DNA of 64,000 nt from M55B112 sp040880545. GTDB lineage: Bacteria; Bacteroidota; Bacteroidia; Bacteroidales; GCA-2748055. Below, in pieces: positions 54,690 to 63,867 of this stretch. A program made the translations under genes and the position numbers. The notes under the pieces are model-generated. The model had not been told where the DNA came from. It ran no database searches and saw only the letters and a list, made by a program, of their open reading frames with translations. The DNA lies in NCBI GenBank assembly GCA_040880545.1, contig JBBDIE010000150.1:21451-85450 (forward strand), given 5' to 3'. Numbering within the stretch: the first letter of the stretch is position 1; each line of letters begins with the position of its first letter.

Positions 54690-55206
54690 ATCATATCTTA
54701 TTTGCGGAACTCTGATTGTGTTATTACAAGCCTGTAACTCACCAGTGCAGGAAAAACCCATTGATACTGACAAGGTTATCAGAAAATCGTTGATAGAAAC
54801 CAATAAGTACATGCGTGAAAGGAACCGTGAACTTATTATGGCCTTTCTTAACAGAGCTGAGTGGGATATGACTGAAACACCAACCGGACTGTGGTACATG
54901 ATTATGGTTCAGGGAGATGGAGAGACCGTACAAAAAGGAAAACAGGTGATCTTCGCGTATGAGACAAGGCTTCTCAGTGGTAAAATTTGTTATTCTGCAG
55001 ATACCTTAACACCTAAAAAGATCGTTGTAGGAAAAGGAAACATTGAAACCGGACTCGAGGAAGGATTACTGATGTTAAGGGAGGGAAGCAGGGCCCGATT
55101 TATCATTCCTCCATATTTGGCACACGGTAATTTTGGCGATTCCCAGAACATACCAGGTTCAGCGGTTTTGATTACAGAGATCCAGGTGCTGGAAGTGAGG
55201 AGGTAA
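54676..55206 (+). CDS. FKBP-type peptidyl-prolyl isomerase lipoprotein (GldI-like)
   Basis: 176 residues from the ATG at 54676. The lipobox LLQAC at about residue 19 marks a lipoprotein. The FKBP domain (about 75-175) has VQKGKQVIFAYETRLLSGKICYSAD, GLEEGLLMLREGSRARFIIPPYLAHG and ITEIQVLEV. Lipid-anchored FKBPs of this type (GldI) take part in gliding and T9SS function in Bacteroidota, which would suit the T9SS-exported proteins in this window. It overlaps the DHH gene by 14 bp, so the two are co-transcribed. Confidence 0.85.
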   Translation: MNFVKSYLICGTLIVLLQACNSPVQEKPIDTDKVIRKSLIETNKYMRERNRELIMAFLNRAEWDMTETPTGLWYMIMVQGDGETVQKGKQVIFAYETRLLSGKICYSADTLTPKKIVVGKGNIETGLEEGLLMLREGSRARFIIPPYLAHGNFGDSQNIPGSAVLITEIQVLEVRR

Positions 55207-55296
55207 ATTGTGATTGCAAAGCAACTTTACTTAATTGTGCAGCATCTTTAAATAAGTTATGTAGATTTGCACTGGTTTTATAAATATGCCGTAAGA

Positions 55297-56247
55297 ATGA
55301 TTAGAAAAGCATTTTCGTTGATAGTTTTAACTGCACTCCTTCCCACGATGGGATGTGAGGATGAAATAGACCACAATGCCTTAAAGGCTGAAGAAGAACG
55401 GTATTTCAATCTTTATATGAACGCTAACTATCAGGATAAAAGCCCTTTAACCAGTGGTTTGTACTTTATTGAAGAAAAGGAGGGTTCTGGCTTGTCTCCC
55501 GATACTGGAAATTTCGTGCTGATTAATTACCTGGCCTATACCATCCCGGATGAAACAGTGGTTGACACTTATACAGAGAAGTGGGCCAGGGAGTACAATC
55601 TTTATAACAGCGGCGTACTATACGGACCCTATAAATACAAACACGGTTCGGAGGCGGAAGGCATGAAAGAAGGGCTTTCCAGGATGAAAGAAGGAGGTAT
55701 TGCCAGACTCATATTTAAGAGTGATCTGGGTTATGGTGCAAATGGTCTGGGAAACATAGGAAAATATGCATCACTCATGTATGATATTGAATTGGTGAAA
55801 GTGATCAGGGATGTGGAGCAATGGGAATTGGACAAGATCAATACGTTTCTGGCTGAACACCCCAATGCTTTCCCGATCCATGATGATGAAACAGATGTAA
55901 CCATGTACTATATCCCTGGTGTGGCAGGTGACAGCACCCATGTAAAAGATGGAGAAATAGTAGAGATTTTCTATACAGGAAGCCTGCTTGATGGAAGGGT
56001 GTTCGATTCCAATATTGGCCAGAGTAGCGGATTCAGAGTTACCATGGGAGAAGAAGAAGTGATTCGAGGATGGGAAATTGGACTTAAATGGTTCAGGTAT
56101 GGTGGAACCGGTCAGCTTTTGATCCCTCATCAATTGGGTTACGGAGAAAGAGGCTCCTTTGCGGGAAATACAGCCAAAACTTCCATCCCGCCCTATGAAA
56201 CACTGTTGTTTGAAATTGAGGTTTCCAAAACCTCAGTGGACGAATAA
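55297..56247 (+). CDS. Two-domain FKBP-type peptidyl-prolyl isomerase lipoprotein
   Basis: 316 residues from the ATG at 55297. A TTG at 55267 is an unlikely alternative. The lipobox PTMGC is at about residue 20. There are two FKBP-like domains. The first (about 55-170) has GMKEGLSRMKEGGIARLIFKSDLGYGANG. The second (about 205-312) has VKDGEIVEIFYTGSLLDGRVFDSN and GWEIGLKWFRYGGTGQLLIPHQLGYGE. It is an envelope folding factor, probably anchored in the outer membrane. It follows the GldI-like gene by 90 bp and looks like a diverged duplicate of it. Confidence 0.85.
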   Translation: MIRKAFSLIVLTALLPTMGCEDEIDHNALKAEEERYFNLYMNANYQDKSPLTSGLYFIEEKEGSGLSPDTGNFVLINYLAYTIPDETVVDTYTEKWAREYNLYNSGVLYGPYKYKHGSEAEGMKEGLSRMKEGGIARLIFKSDLGYGANGLGNIGKYASLMYDIELVKVIRDVEQWELDKINTFLAEHPNAFPIHDDETDVTMYYIPGVAGDSTHVKDGEIVEIFYTGSLLDGRVFDSNIGQSSGFRVTMGEEEVIRGWEIGLKWFRYGGTGQLLIPHQLGYGERGSFAGNTAKTSIPPYETLLFEIEVSKTSVDE

Positions 56248-56260
56248 ACAAACAACATAT

Positions 56261-56968
56261 TTAAGATTTCCCCAATAGAAATACAGCCGGTCGTTTATGT
56301 AGGTCAGGCTTATTCTTTTTCCAGATTTTGATTTCAGCCGTTTTAATGGATTCTGTTTTGGTAGAAATGTCAACAGCCACTGTCAGTAATGTCTGGTCAT
56401 GACAAGCTGCACAAATATCATCCAGTATAGCATTGTTCCTGTAAGGTGTTTCAATGAAAATCTGTGTTTCGTTCCGGTCCAAGACCCGCTTTTCCAGTTT
56501 TTTAATGGACTGGATCCGTTCATTCTTCTGTACAGGCAGGTAACCAGCAAATCTGAAAGCCTGGCCATTCAGTCCCGATGCCATCAGCGCAAGAAAAATG
56601 GAGGATGGCCCGGTAAGTGGAATCACTCTGATCTGCTTTCTGTGGGCCAGGTTTACCAGTTCAGATCCAGGATCTGCAATTCCGGGAAGACCTGCTTCTG
56701 ATATAATACCAAGATCATGCCCATCCAAAACGGGCTGTAAAAATGTATGTACTTCACCAGGATCTGTATGCTTATTCAACTCATAAAATGTAACCTCATT
56801 GATAATCACACTATGGTCTATCATCTTTAGGTACCTCCTGGCATTTCTTGCATTCTCCACTACCAGGAATTTTAATCCGGTGATCAACCCTTTCAACTTT
56901 ACAGGTAAAAAGGTGTCAGGATCCTGGCTTCCAAGGGAATTTGGTATCAGATATATTTTGCCCGGCAT
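56261..56968 (-). CDS. RsmI-like SAM-dependent methyltransferase
   Basis: 235 residues from the ATG at 56968 (MPGKIYLIPNSLG). An ATG at 57043 would add 25 residues not seen in the family. It has the tetrapyrrole-methylase fold of RsmI with GHDLGIISEAGLPGIADPGSELVNLAH, LTGPSSIFLALMASGLNGQAFRFAGYLP and FIETPYRNNAILDDI. RsmI methylates C1402 of 16S rRNA. This shorter form with an NSLG start is a common Bacteroidota relative whose exact target is less certain. Confidence 0.86.
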   Translation of the reverse strand: MPGKIYLIPNSLGSQDPDTFLPVKLKGLITGLKFLVVENARNARRYLKMIDHSVIINEVTFYELNKHTDPGEVHTFLQPVLDGHDLGIISEAGLPGIADPGSELVNLAHRKQIRVIPLTGPSSIFLALMASGLNGQAFRFAGYLPVQKNERIQSIKKLEKRVLDRNETQIFIETPYRNNAILDDICAACHDQTLLTVAVDISTKTESIKTAEIKIWKKNKPDLHKRPAVFLLGKS

Positions 56969-57059
56969 TTTTTTTCTTAAAAATAGTACAGATTTAAGTA
57001 AATCCATTACCCTTCCTGCAAAAATGATTAATTTCGGATTCACCTAAAAACCTGAATAT

Positions 57060-57821
57060 TTGAAGATAACTTTTTTAGGAACAGGAACCTCCCAGGGAGT
57101 CCCGGTGATCGGATGTCAATGTGTGACTTGCCAATCAGAAGATGGGCATGATAAAAGACTTCGTTCATCTATCCTGATTCAGGATAGCAAGTCGACAATT
57201 GTCGTTGACACGGGCCCCGATTTCCGGCAACAGATGCTCAGGGAGCATGTAATGCAACTGGATGCCGTTATTTACACACACGAACACAGGGACCATATTG
57301 CAGGGTTGGATGACATTCGACCATACAACTACCTTCAGAAAAAATCGATGGATCTTTATGGAGAGAAAAGAGTGTTGCAATCTATTAAGACTTCATTCCC
57401 ATATGTTTTTGATGATAACAATTATCCCGGAATTCCCAAAGTAAGTCTGCATGAAATTGAAAACAATCCCTTTGTCATCAATGATATAACCTTTGAGCCG
57501 ATTAGGCTTTTTCATGCCGGGATGCCTGTTTTTGGATTCAGAATTAAAGATTTTGCTTACCTGGTAGATGCAAATTTCATTTCAACCGGAGAGATGAAGA
57601 AGCTTAGGGGCATAAAACAAGTGGTTATTGGAGCACTTAGAAAGGAGAAACATCATTCACATTTTAACCTGGAGGAGGCCATAGATCTGTTCAGGAAATT
57701 AGGTGCCGAAGAAGCATATATTTCACATATTTCACATCAGATGGGGATAGAAAAGGAGTTTAAAAGGCTCCTTCCCGTGGGGATCACTCCGGCCTATGAC
57801 GGGCTCTTCCTTGAAATATAA
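57060..57821 (+). CDS. MBL-fold metallo-hydrolase (PhnP-like)
   Basis: 253 residues. The start KITFLGTGTSQGVPVIGCQCVTC, the metal motif YTHEHRDHIAGLDDIRP, the later His in RLFHAGMPVFGFRI and Asp in AYLVDANF, and the terminal SHISHQM place it with PhnP-type cyclic phosphodiesterases of the metallo-beta-lactamase fold. The CxC...C cysteines near residue 19 could hold an extra zinc. The start codon is a TTG at 57060. The gene ends inside the 3' end of the convergent MFS gene (28-bp overlap). The substrate is not known. Confidence 0.87.
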   Translation: MKITFLGTGTSQGVPVIGCQCVTCQSEDGHDKRLRSSILIQDSKSTIVVDTGPDFRQQMLREHVMQLDAVIYTHEHRDHIAGLDDIRPYNYLQKKSMDLYGEKRVLQSIKTSFPYVFDDNNYPGIPKVSLHEIENNPFVINDITFEPIRLFHAGMPVFGFRIKDFAYLVDANFISTGEMKKLRGIKQVVIGALRKEKHHSHFNLEEAIDLFRKLGAEEAYISHISHQMGIEKEFKRLLPVGITPAYDGLFLEI

Positions 57822-59005
57822 TTTACGGGGTTATTCATTTTGGGGCCTGTGGCAATGAATAATATCCCTGCGAATACATTCAATAAGAGAAAAATGATCC
57901 CACCAAGTAACAAGGCAGTGGGAAGGTCATAAACATCATTGGTCCATCCGATCAGTGGTCCCAGGAGAGAAAAATTAATCCTGATGATAAAATTTCTAAC
58001 AGACAATACTGTTGCACGAACCTCAGAACCTGTAATCCGGTTGATGTAATCTTTCAACACCGGAGTTGCATATCCTCTCACCAGGTAAAACAGGAACAGT
58101 GTAATAAATCCCCAGACCAAACCAGCGAATGATAGTGCTATATAACCCAGCGGAATTGCCAGGCTGATTAGTATAATTGATCCTGTGGGACGAAGAACAG
58201 CTTCCATTTTATAGGCAAAATAGGAGGACAGGGCAACCGTAAGATTTAGTGCTGCCCAAAGCAAGCCGAACCAGATATCATCAATATTATTGAATTCAAA
58301 GAATTTCTGTGCGAACCAGGCCATTGTTAAAGTGGCACAACCTGCAAATGCTGAGAACAGGATATTACGGCGTAATACACGGCTGCCGATCAATGCAAAT
58401 TTCGAGATTTCGATGATTTCACGAAACCCCTGGTTTATTAGCTTTTTGTGCCTGAATGGTTCTTTCAATGTGAGTGCAGCTGGAATAGCCAGGGCAGCCA
58501 CAAAGATTTGTCCGTAATATGGGGTCCGGAGAGAAACCGTTACCAGCAGAATGCTTAAGAGTGCAGCTGCAGCTTCCGCCAGGTTACCAAGTGATGAGAT
58601 CTTTCCTTCAAATCTGCTATACCTTTTCTGATCTTTGTTTTCCTGTAAGGAATCATACAACATAGCAGAATCGGCTCCCGAAACGCAACTTTGTCCGATG
58701 CCCAGTACAACTTCTGCTAACAAAAATCCGACAAATCCGTAACTTACACCGTAGATCACGAAACCGGCCGTTCCCATAATCGCCCCCAATACCATGGTCC
58801 GTTTTCTCCCCCAGACATCGGCAAGATAGCCAGAGGGTATTTCCAGTATGACGATTACTACGGAATATACAGCCTGCAATACCATGATATCCTTCATTTG
58901 CAAGCCGTTGCTTTCATAAAATAAAACAACGATTGGCATATATAACATAAACCACTTGGCGATCTTTATGATATATAGTCTCGGAATATTGGGATGGACA
59001 GACAT
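57794..59005 (-). CDS. MFS transporter
   Basis: About 403 residues from the ATG at 59005 (MSVHPNIPRLYIIKI). An in-frame ATG at 59083 would add 26 residues. About twelve membrane segments are present, with the MFS loop GYLADVWGRKRTMVLGAIMG between the second and third. VVLGIGQSCVSGADSAMLYDSLQE is typical of the small-molecule efflux branch. The substrate is unknown. It stands alone, divergent from the aconitase-like gene. Confidence 0.87.
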   Translation of the reverse strand: MSVHPNIPRLYIIKIAKWFMLYMPIVVLFYESNGLQMKDIMVLQAVYSVVIVILEIPSGYLADVWGRKRTMVLGAIMGTAGFVIYGVSYGFVGFLLAEVVLGIGQSCVSGADSAMLYDSLQENKDQKRYSRFEGKISSLGNLAEAAAALLSILLVTVSLRTPYYGQIFVAALAIPAALTLKEPFRHKKLINQGFREIIEISKFALIGSRVLRRNILFSAFAGCATLTMAWFAQKFFEFNNIDDIWFGLLWAALNLTVALSSYFAYKMEAVLRPTGSIILISLAIPLGYIALSFAGLVWGFITLFLFYLVRGYATPVLKDYINRITGSEVRATVLSVRNFIIRINFSLLGPLIGWTNDVYDLPTALLLGGIIFLLLNVFAGILFIATGPKMNNPVNYISRKSPS

Positions 59006-59222
59006 GCCCGCAAAGATAAAAGGAAGAATGGAATTATTGAAAAAGAAAAGCTGCACAATAAACTGATTCGTTTCCATTTCCATAAATACCTGGTGCGTTG
59101 AAGTATAAACTGTGTTAAAACTGGTTACCAGCTTATAGTAAAAAGGCTAAACGTAGCCTGTTGTAAAATACATTTTAATTGAAGTTGCAGGTTGTATATT
59201 TACAGATCAAACATCAGTATAA

Positions 59223-61028
59223 ATGAGCGCTACAATCATAGAGAAGATTATTGCACACCATGCCGGCAAAGAATCCGTGAGACCGGGTGATATTGTTGAT
59301 GTGACAATCGATGCGCGTGTGGCACGCGATTTTGGAGGGGCCAATGTGGTTAAGAATATCAGGGACCATCACCTGGAAATTGAGGACGCTGAAAAAACGT
59401 TTTTCACATTCGACTGTAATCCGACCGGGTCCGACCAGAAATATGCCACGAACCAGCATATTTGCAGGTTATTTGCACGGGAACACGGGATCAGGGTTTA
59501 CGATATTGACCAGGGTATCGGTACGCATATTCTCATCGATGAGGGGTTGGCGTTTCCCGGTTCTACAGCCGTGTCCACTGATTCTCATGCAAATATACTC
59601 GGCGCAGTGGGGGCGTTTGGACAGGGTATGGGGGATAAAGATATAGCAGCTGCCTGGAGCAATGGAAAAATATGGTTCAAAACACCCCCTTCAGCAAGGC
59701 TTAATTTTACAGGAAAAAAGTCTGCTGATATTACAGCAAAGGATTTTATTTTAAATCTGCTGCACAGATTCGGATCGAATACCTTACTTGGATATTCCAT
59801 TGAATTGTATGGAGAATGCATCGATGAACTTACGCTGGATGAAAGGATTACCATTGCATCCATGGCAACAGAGCTGGGTGGTATTATCATATTTATCCCG
59901 CCCAATGCCGAGGTGATCAAGTATTGTGAGTCGCGGGCCAACAAGAAAATTGATCCGGTTTTCGCCGATGAAGATGCCAGCTATGGTCTGGTTGAAGAGG
60001 TGGATATATCCCGCTTCACCAGGTTGATTTCAATGCCGGGTAAACCACATGATACAACCATACTTCCGGAGGATCGGGTGTGGATCGATTCAGCATTTAT
60101 CGGAAGCTGTACAAATGGACGGATGGAGGATATGAAGACCGCTGTCAGCATCTTGAAAGGGAGGAAAGTGGCACCTGGGGTTGTCCTTAAGATTGTGCCT
60201 GCAACCAATAAAGTGTGGAAGCAAGCGCTGGAGGCTGGTTACATCGAGGACCTGAAGAAAGCCGGTGCCTTGATATCAAATGCAGGTTGTGCAGGCTGCG
60301 CTGCAGGTCAGGTAGGACAAAACGGACCAGGAGAAGTGACCATCAGTACCGGTAATAGAAATTTTCCCGGTAAACAGGGACAGGGAGAGGTTTATCTTGC
60401 ATCACCGGAGGTGGTTGCAGCATCAGCTTTAGCAGGGTACATCACATCACCGGAGAATATCCCGGATATTATTCAGACACGGCCTGAACTTTACTCCGGT
60501 GACAGATTGGTTGGGAAGGTGAAAAAGCCGGACAACAGAGAGATGCTGGTAGAGGTAGCAGGAAAGGTATGGGTAATTCCAATGGATGATATTGACACAG
60601 ATATGATCTTTCATAACCGGTACCTGGCAATTACAGAACCTGCAGAGATGGGGGACTATACGTTTGATAACCTGAAGGGACATGAAAATTTTTCCAGGCA
60701 GGTGAAACCTGGAGATATTATAATCGCTGGGAAAAATTTTGGTTCAGGAAGTTCAAGACAGCAGGCCGTGGATTGTTTTAAAGCATTAGGTATGGGAGCT
60801 ATTATAGCCAGGTCGTTTGGGGCGATTTACGAACGAAATGCCATAAATTCGGCTTTCCCGATCATTGTCGCAGAAGATATTCTGGAGCACGATATTAAAA
60901 CCGGGGACCAGATTGTGGTAAATTTCGAAAAAGGTATCATAACTTTGCCATTAATGAATAAAGTGATTAAGGCAGCTCCCTTTTCGGAAGTACAGATGGA
61001 AATTTATAGAAATAACGGACTATTCTAA
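59223..61028 (+). CDS. Fused aconitase-family hydro-lyase (LeuC+LeuD type), first copy
   Basis: 601 residues. A LeuC-like part (about 1-420) has the Fe-S cysteines in GSCTNGR and AGCAGCAAGQ and the signatures STDSHANILGAVGAFGQG and STGNRNFPGKQGQGEVYLASPE. A LeuD-like part (about 440-601) has IPMDDIDTDMIFHNRYLAIT and GKNFGSGSSRQQAVDCFKALG. Both halves are on one chain. The enzyme isomerises a tricarboxylate or substituted malate; the YLAI stretch lies in the loop that sets specificity in IPM isomerases and homoaconitases. Homoaconitase-like, IPM isomerase or aconitase activity are all possible. It is 11 bp before asnA. Confidence 0.87.
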   Translation: MSATIIEKIIAHHAGKESVRPGDIVDVTIDARVARDFGGANVVKNIRDHHLEIEDAEKTFFTFDCNPTGSDQKYATNQHICRLFAREHGIRVYDIDQGIGTHILIDEGLAFPGSTAVSTDSHANILGAVGAFGQGMGDKDIAAAWSNGKIWFKTPPSARLNFTGKKSADITAKDFILNLLHRFGSNTLLGYSIELYGECIDELTLDERITIASMATELGGIIIFIPPNAEVIKYCESRANKKIDPVFADEDASYGLVEEVDISRFTRLISMPGKPHDTTILPEDRVWIDSAFIGSCTNGRMEDMKTAVSILKGRKVAPGVVLKIVPATNKVWKQALEAGYIEDLKKAGALISNAGCAGCAAGQVGQNGPGEVTISTGNRNFPGKQGQGEVYLASPEVVAASALAGYITSPENIPDIIQTRPELYSGDRLVGKVKKPDNREMLVEVAGKVWVIPMDDIDTDMIFHNRYLAITEPAEMGDYTFDNLKGHENFSRQVKPGDIIIAGKNFGSGSSRQQAVDCFKALGMGAIIARSFGAIYERNAINSAFPIIVAEDILEHDIKTGDQIVVNFEKGIITLPLMNKVIKAAPFSEVQMEIYRNNGLF

Positions 61029-61039
61029 AAATTAAAATC

Positions 61040-62074
61040 ATGAGATTAATTATTCCAGATAATTATGAGTCATTGCTCGGTCTTAAGCAAACAGAGACCG
61101 CAATTAAACTAATGAAGGAGCATTTTGAGATCGGATTATCCTCGGAACTTCGGCTTAGACGAGTTACGGCACCTTTATTTGTGCTAAGTTCAACAGGGCT
61201 AAATGATAATCTCAGGGGAGTAGAAGAGCCCGTCGAATTCAAGATTAAGGATATGCGTAACAGGGAGGCAGAAGTGGTCCAGTCTTTGGCCAAATGGAAA
61301 AGGATGATGCTGCGTGATTATGACATTGAGCTGGGCAATGGTATTTATACGGATATGAATGCCCTCAGACCGGACGAAGAACTGGATAACCTGCACAGTG
61401 TTTATGTAGATCAATGGGACTGGGAACGGGTGATCAGCAAAGAGGATAAAAACCTCACTTATCTGAAAACAGTGGCCACACAAATTTATGCAACTTTCAG
61501 AAGAACAGAATATTATCTATTTAACCTCTTTCCCCAGATAAGGCCACAACTTGCTGAGGAGATGATCTTTATACATGCAGAGGAGCTCTATGAACTTTAT
61601 CCTGATCTGACACCCAGGGAGCGGGAGGATAAGATCACTGAAAAATATGGAGCGGTGTTTATTATCGGAATTGGTGCTGATTTACCGGATGGTAAACCCC
61701 ACGACCGGCGGGCCCCGGATTACGATGATTGGACAACCGAAACCACTAAAGGCTTTAAAGGACTGAATGGCGACATCATTGTATGGAACAATGTTCTGCA
61801 ATGTGCCTGTGAACTTTCATCCATGGGGATACGTGTGGACCAGGAAGAATTGGTTCGTCAGCTCGAGATTACCGGTGACCAGGACAGGTTGGAACTGCTG
61901 TTTCACAGGAGACTGATGGATGGAGAACTGCCTTCAGCTATTGGCGGGGGTATTGGACAGTCGAGAACTGCCATGGTATACCTTCAGAAGGCGCATATTG
62001 GAGAAATTCAATCGGCGATCTGGCCGGGTGAAATGGTGGATCATTGCAGAAAGTGTGGAATAAGGTTGATGTAA
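61040..62074 (+). CDS. asnA: Aspartate-ammonia ligase (asparagine synthetase A)
   Basis: 344 residues, typical length. LIIPDNYESLLGLKQTETAI begins the family, and VQSLAKWKRMMLRDYDIELGNGIYTDMNALRPDEELDNLHSVYVDQWDWE and the C-terminal GGGIGQSRTAMVYLQKAHIGEIQSA are diagnostic of AsnA, a class II tRNA-synthetase-like fold. It makes asparagine from aspartate, ammonia and ATP. It is sandwiched between two aconitase-family genes with gaps of 11 and 23 bp, so the three are probably one transcript. Confidence 0.96.
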   Translation: MRLIIPDNYESLLGLKQTETAIKLMKEHFEIGLSSELRLRRVTAPLFVLSSTGLNDNLRGVEEPVEFKIKDMRNREAEVVQSLAKWKRMMLRDYDIELGNGIYTDMNALRPDEELDNLHSVYVDQWDWERVISKEDKNLTYLKTVATQIYATFRRTEYYLFNLFPQIRPQLAEEMIFIHAEELYELYPDLTPREREDKITEKYGAVFIIGIGADLPDGKPHDRRAPDYDDWTTETTKGFKGLNGDIIVWNNVLQCACELSSMGIRVDQEELVRQLEITGDQDRLELLFHRRLMDGELPSAIGGGIGQSRTAMVYLQKAHIGEIQSAIWPGEMVDHCRKCGIRLM

Positions 62075-62097
62075 CCGAAAGTAATTTGTAACAGAAG

Positions 62098-63867
62098 ATG
62101 TTAACCTTTGCAGAAAAGATATTTAAGGCACAGGCCGGTGCAATCGTATTCAAGTCGCCCGATATTCTGCTCACCCATGATAATACGGTGAGCATTGAGA
62201 AAACGTTTTTGAAAATGGGAGGTACGAAAGTTTTCAAACCAGACCAGCTTATGGTCGTATTGGACCACAATGCACCTCCTACCACAGCTGATGTGGCAAC
62301 AAACTATCACCGGATCAGGGAATTTGTGGATGAACAGGAAATAGAAAAATTTTATGATGCAGGAGATGGAATTTGTCATCAATTAATGGCTAATCATGCA
62401 CGGCCAGGCATGTTGATTGTGGGTAGCGATAGTCATACATGTACTGCCGGAGCGTTTAATGCAATGGCTGCAGGAATTGACAGGACAGAAGCGGCAGGTA
62501 TATGGAAGATGGGAGAAACATGGTTCAGGGTACCTGAATCCATAAAAATCAAACTGACCGGTCATTTGCACGAAGGGGTAACTGCCAAGGATCTTTCATT
62601 ATGGATCATTGGAATTCTTGGTTCGGATGGTGCCAATTACAAATCCATTGAGTACCATGGTCCTGGTGTGAAACGATTGTCAATTTCCGATCGCATGACC
62701 CTGGCTAATATGGCTTCTGAAATGGGAGCCAAAAATGCTGTATTTCCGGCCGATGAAATTTTATCTGAATACCTTGGAACCGGGGATGAAGGTGCCTGGG
62801 CAGATGAAGGAGCCACCTATAGTCGTGAGATTGCCGTGGATATGACTGAATTGTATCCCTTAATTGCCGCACCACACCATGTAGATAATATACTGAGTCT
62901 GGCAGAAATTGCCGGCGAAGATGTTCACCAGGGACTGATTGGAACTTGTACCAATGGCAGGCTGGAAGATCTTCAGCAAGCAGCAGCCATATTAAAGGGG
63001 CAGCGGGTGAAACAAGGTTTTCAGCTGCATGTGATCCCGGCATCAAAAGCCATTTACCTTCAGGCGCTCAAGGAAGGACTGATCACTACATTCCTTGAGG
63101 CAGGTGCCAACGTGCTCAGCTCCTCTTGTGGACCGTGCCTGGGAACTGGGCAGGGAATACCGGCAGATGGTACAAAGGTTATTTCCACTGCCAACAGGAA
63201 TTTTATGGGTAGAATGGGAAATAAAAATGCTGAAATTTACCTGGCTTCACCGGCAGTCGTTGCCATCTCTGCTATTCATGGAAAGATCACGGACCCTCGG
63301 CCCTCAAAAGGAGCTGAGCGTTATCCTTTTAAAAGGCAACAGTCGGCTACAATATCAATTGCTGATAACGAAAAACGAAGAATTGGCCATGTTTGGAATT
63401 ACTGTGATGTGGATAACCTGAATACCGACCAGATGTTTGCCGGTAATCTCACATACAAGATTCTAAGTTCGGATGCCGAGGCAATCCTACAGCACCTTTT
63501 CAAGGACTTTGATCCGCACTTTCATGGTCATGTTGAAGAAGGTGATATAATTCTTGCAGGTGAGAATTTTGGTTGTGGAAGTTCCAGGGAGCACCCGGCG
63601 GTGGGGCTGGCCCATGCAGGGGTTAAGGCGGTGATCGTGAAATCGGTGAACCGTATATTTTATCGGGCCGCCATCAACCAGGGACTCAGACTGGTTGTGT
63701 TGCCCGAAGCAGTTGATGCATACAGGGCCGGCGATCGTGTGGATATTAAATTAGATGAAGGCAACGTCAGGGTGGGGGATAAAGCCTTTTCATTTGAACC
63801 GTTACCGGCTAAATTAATGGAAATATTGGATTGCAAAGGGTTGGTGAACTATCTGAAAAGAAACTAA
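62098..63867 (+). CDS. Fused aconitase-family hydro-lyase (LeuC+LeuD type), second copy
   Basis: 589 residues, with the same large-plus-small fusion as the first copy but clearly diverged. The large part has VLDHNAPPT, VGSDSHTCTAGAFNAMAAGID, GTCTNGRLEDL and the cysteines of SSCGPCLGTGQG. The small part has DVDNLNTDQMFAGNLTYKI and GENFGCGSSREHPAVGLAHAGV. The specificity loop reads GNLTYK in place of RYLAIT in the first copy, so the two enzymes probably handle different substrates. This copy keeps SSREHP, as in classical LeuD, while the first copy has SSRQQA. It may be the cell's aconitase or IPM isomerase. Confidence 0.87.
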   Translation: MLTFAEKIFKAQAGAIVFKSPDILLTHDNTVSIEKTFLKMGGTKVFKPDQLMVVLDHNAPPTTADVATNYHRIREFVDEQEIEKFYDAGDGICHQLMANHARPGMLIVGSDSHTCTAGAFNAMAAGIDRTEAAGIWKMGETWFRVPESIKIKLTGHLHEGVTAKDLSLWIIGILGSDGANYKSIEYHGPGVKRLSISDRMTLANMASEMGAKNAVFPADEILSEYLGTGDEGAWADEGATYSREIAVDMTELYPLIAAPHHVDNILSLAEIAGEDVHQGLIGTCTNGRLEDLQQAAAILKGQRVKQGFQLHVIPASKAIYLQALKEGLITTFLEAGANVLSSSCGPCLGTGQGIPADGTKVISTANRNFMGRMGNKNAEIYLASPAVVAISAIHGKITDPRPSKGAERYPFKRQQSATISIADNEKRRIGHVWNYCDVDNLNTDQMFAGNLTYKILSSDAEAILQHLFKDFDPHFHGHVEEGDIILAGENFGCGSSREHPAVGLAHAGVKAVIVKSVNRIFYRAAINQGLRLVVLPEAVDAYRAGDRVDIKLDEGNVRVGDKAFSFEPLPAKLMEILDCKGLVNYLKRN

